Source: Bradyrhizobium diazoefficiens (GTDB lineage Bacteria > Pseudomonadota > Alphaproteobacteria > Rhizobiales > Xanthobacteraceae). Taken from it: a stretch of 64,000 nt of DNA. The stretch spans positions 744,001 to 808,000 of the forward strand of contig NZ_CP067041.1 of NCBI RefSeq assembly GCF_016599855.1, in the 5' to 3' direction. Made by a program: the position numbers and the translations under genes. Every line of letters begins with the position of its first letter. Positions within the stretch are counted from its first letter, which is position 1. Under the pieces are notes generated by a model that ran no database searches, was not told where the DNA came from, and worked only from the letters and a program-made list of their open reading frames with translations. Shown piece by piece: positions 61,952 through 64,000 of the stretch.

Positions 61952-62416
61952 GTGGATTCGGTGACCCAGCACAACACCCAGCAAGCCCAGCGCCAGGCCG
62001 CCATGGCCGTACTGGCGCACGCGGAGGCCGGCGAGATCGCTGCGCGCCTTCGCACGATTCCCTTGCCCGGCCATCAGAATTTGCGCGAACCGGAGAACGG
62101 TCTGGTGATGCTGCGCGGCCGGGTCGGTGGCGATGGCGCGCCGTTCAATCTCGGCGAGGCGACGGTGTCGCGCGCTGCGGTGCGGCTTGCGAGCGGCGAG
62201 GTCGGCTTCGGCTACACGCTCGGGCGCGACGGTGAGAAGGCGCGGCTGATCGCGCTGTGCGACGCGCTGGCGCAGTCGAAGGAATTTGGCGCGGCCGTCG
62301 AGCGGGACGTTATCGCGCCGTTGCGCGAGCAGCTTATGGTCGAGCGGAAGCGGGCGGCGGAAGAGACCGCGGCGACGAAGGTTGATTTCTACACCATGGT
62401 GCGCGGTGAGGGGTGA
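61952..62416 (+). CDS. phnG: C-P lyase core complex subunit PhnG
   Basis: 154 residues from GTG 61952; GTG 61961 is a close alternative. The N-terminal helix is followed by MLRGRVGGDGAPFNLGEATV and GFGYTLGRDGEKARLIALCD, the PhnG pattern. PhnGHIJ form the carbon-phosphorus lyase core; PhnG with PhnI exchanges the nucleobase of ATP for the phosphonate. phnH follows by 4 bp. Confidence 0.94.
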   Translation: MDSVTQHNTQQAQRQAAMAVLAHAEAGEIAARLRTIPLPGHQNLREPENGLVMLRGRVGGDGAPFNLGEATVSRAAVRLASGEVGFGYTLGRDGEKARLIALCDALAQSKEFGAAVERDVIAPLREQLMVERKRAAEETAATKVDFYTMVRGEG

Positions 62417-62420
62417 GGCC

Positions 62421-63029
62421 ATGACCACGATTGCGGAACTGCCTCCGGGGTTCGTCGACAAGGTGTTGTCGGCGCAGTCGACCTTTCGCTCGGTCATGGA
62501 CGCGATGGCCCGTCCGGGCGCGGTCCAGCGCATCGTGCCGATGGTGGGAACGCCTGCCACGATGATGCGCGGCACCGCCGCCATCGCGCTGACGTTGTTC
62601 GACCACGACACGCCGCTCTGGCTCGATGCGCGGATGTCGGAAAGCTCGGACGTGTTGAAATGGCTGAAGTTTCACACCGGCGCGCCGGTGGTGCAGGACT
62701 CTTCGATCGCTTCGTTCGCGCTGATCAGTGACGGCGGTACGCTGCCTTCGCTCGAGCGTTTTGCGCTCGGCACGAGCGAATATCCGGATCGTTCGACTAC
62801 GGTGATCATTCAGGTCGACAGTCTTGGCGCCGGCCGCAGCTTCGAGCTGCGCGGCCCGGGTATTGACGGTGTCGCGACGCTGCAGGCGTCGATCAGGCCG
62901 TTCGACCTGTTCGAACGCCTGCGTTGCAACGAGAAGCTGTTTCCGCGCGGCATCGACGTGGTGCTGGTTGCCGATGATTCCGTGGTCGCGATCCCGCGCA
63001 CCACGCGAATCGTGAGCAAGGGAAGTTAA
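62421..63029 (+). CDS. phnH: C-P lyase core complex subunit PhnH
   Basis: 202 residues from the ATG at 62421 (MTTIAELPPGFVDKVLSAQS). TFRSVMDAMARPGAVQRI near the N-terminus and PGIDGVATLQASIRPFDLFE-type sequences are typical of PhnH. It is a structural subunit of the core complex. An earlier in-frame start lies inside phnG. The gene is complete; phnI follows by 2 bp. Confidence 0.94.
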   Translation: MTTIAELPPGFVDKVLSAQSTFRSVMDAMARPGAVQRIVPMVGTPATMMRGTAAIALTLFDHDTPLWLDARMSESSDVLKWLKFHTGAPVVQDSSIASFALISDGGTLPSLERFALGTSEYPDRSTTVIIQVDSLGAGRSFELRGPGIDGVATLQASIRPFDLFERLRCNEKLFPRGIDVVLVADDSVVAIPRTTRIVSKGS

Positions 63030-63031
63030 GC

Positions 63032-64000
63032 ATGTATGTCGCAGTCAAAGGCGGCGAACGCGCCATCGAGAACGCCCATCGCCTGCTCGCCAATGCGCGG
63101 CGCGGCGACCAAAGCGTTCCGGAAGTCTCGCTCGACCAGATCTCGGAGCAACTCGGCCTCGCCGTCGATCGCGTCATGAGCGAGGGCTCGCTCTATGACC
63201 GCGAACTCGCGGCGCTGGCGATCAAGCAGGCGCGCGGCGATCTGATCGAGGCGATCTTCCTGGTTCGCGCCTTCCGCGCCACGCTGCCGCGCTTCGGTGC
63301 GAGCGAGCCGGTCGACACCGGGGTCATGCGGGTGCAGCGGCGCGTGTCCTCGACCTTCAAGGACATTCCCGGCGGTCAGATCCTCGGGCCGACCTTCGAT
63401 TATACCCATCGCCTGCTCGATCCCTCGCTGGCCACGGGCTTTGTGCCCGAGCAGCCTGCGACGGCCGAAGCCTCGACCACGCCGACGCCACGCGTGACGG
63501 ACATTCTGGGCCGCGACGGGCTGATCGAATCCTCGCCGCAAGCCGACGCCGGCGCCAGTGTCGGTGATCTCACCCGCGAGCCGCTGAACTTCCCGGCAGA
63601 TCGCGATTTGCGCCTGCAGAATCTCGCGCGCGGCGACGAAGGCTTTCTGCTGGCGATGGGCTATTCGACCCAGCGCGGCTATGGCCGCAACCATCCCTTC
63701 GCCGGCGAAATCCGCTTCGGCGAAGTCGAGGTCGAATTTTTGGCCGAAGACGTCGGCTTTGCCGTGCCGCTGGGCTCGATCGAGCTGACGGAGTGCCAGA
63801 TGGTCAACCAGTTCAAGGGCTCGGCAACGGAAGCGCCGTGCTTCACGCGTGGCTATGGTCTCGCCTTCGGCCAGAGCGAGCGCAAGACCATGTCGATGGC
63901 GCTGGTCGACCGTGCGCTCCGAGCCCGCGAGCTCGGTGAAGAGGTCGGGGCCCCGGCGCAAGATGAAGAATTCATCATGTCACATTCGGACAACGTCCAG
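63032..64000 (+). CDS. phnI: C-P lyase core complex subunit PhnI (3' end outside window)
   Basis: The ATG at 63032 opens a frame that stays open to the last base: 323 codons are visible of a family length of about 350-370. MYVAVKGGERAIENAHRLLA is the classical PhnI start; later GSLYDRELAALAIKQARGD, FAGEIRFGEVEVEF and EAPCFTRGYGLAFGQSERK also match. PhnI is the nucleosidase-like subunit. The reverse-strand ORF across this stretch is only a shadow. Confidence 0.95.
   Translation, partial: MYVAVKGGERAIENAHRLLANARRGDQSVPEVSLDQISEQLGLAVDRVMSEGSLYDRELAALAIKQARGDLIEAIFLVRAFRATLPRFGASEPVDTGVMRVQRRVSSTFKDIPGGQILGPTFDYTHRLLDPSLATGFVPEQPATAEASTTPTPRVTDILGRDGLIESSPQADAGASVGDLTREPLNFPADRDLRLQNLARGDEGFLLAMGYSTQRGYGRNHPFAGEIRFGEVEVEFLAEDVGFAVPLGSIELTECQMVNQFKGSATEAPCFTRGYGLAFGQSERKTMSMALVDRALRARELGEEVGAPAQDEEFIMSHSDNVQ

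Noticed and set aside
63026..63961. 311-codon minus-strand frame at the right edge
   Set aside because: It is the complement of phnI; phnI matches its family along the whole visible length.

Overview
The window looks like chromosomal DNA of a Bradyrhizobium-type alphaproteobacterium. The evidence is high GC, strongly alphaproteobacterial proteins, the gene order rpmH-rnpA-yidC-engB-argB-dapD-dapE, many palindromic intergenic repeats, a putative Irr-type iron box and Pho boxes. The species is inferred from content and was not checked against a database.

Bases 1-18 kb are housekeeping. On the plus strand lie the dnaX 3' end, a YbaB/EbfC protein, recR, a small secreted protein, def, fmt and truA, with ampG and rmuC on the opposite strand. 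A long minus-strand series (about 16.1 down to 7.4 kb) runs rpmH, rnpA, yidC, engB, DUF423, argB, a DUF1036 protein, a HAD phosphatase, dapD and dapE. A sensor histidine kinase and tRNA-Arg(ACG) end this part.

Bases 18-39 kb are accessory and show decay: a ParD/ParE pair whose toxin is frameshifted, a DUF4386-like membrane protein, a NagZ-like GH3 enzyme, a multiply frameshifted membrane-protein gene, a DUF2846 lipoprotein, an MFS pump with a divergent TetR regulator sharing a long operator, several small secreted proteins, an LLM oxidoreductase, and a 1236-residue protein joining a LuxR-type response regulator to a long histidine-rich repeat tail. Next come orphan membrane proteins, a tyrosine recombinase, an NmrA-like/DoxX pair, a LysR remnant lacking its DNA-binding half and a methyltransferase.

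Bases 39-54 kb hold metabolic modules: a YgiQ-type radical SAM protein; a GntR regulator with an FAD-linked 2-hydroxyacid dehydrogenase and a divergent DapA-like enzyme; a TonB siderophore receptor with a PepSY membrane protein behind a putative iron box; a multi-rhodanese protein; a SerA-type dehydrogenase; an esterase fragment; a MarR regulator with an apparently leaderless promoter and a downstream enoyl-CoA hydratase; and a second DapA-like enzyme.

Bases 54.6-64 kb are a phosphonate uptake and C-P lyase locus. On the minus strand are a hexapeptide acetyltransferase, phnM, a DUF1045 protein and phnF. On the plus strand are phnC, phnD, two phnE genes, phnG, phnH and the start of phnI. Pho-box-like 11-bp repeats precede three transcription units, a perfect inverted repeat suggests a PhnF operator, and a strong terminator lies between phnD and phnE. 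phnJKL and the rest are presumably beyond the right edge.
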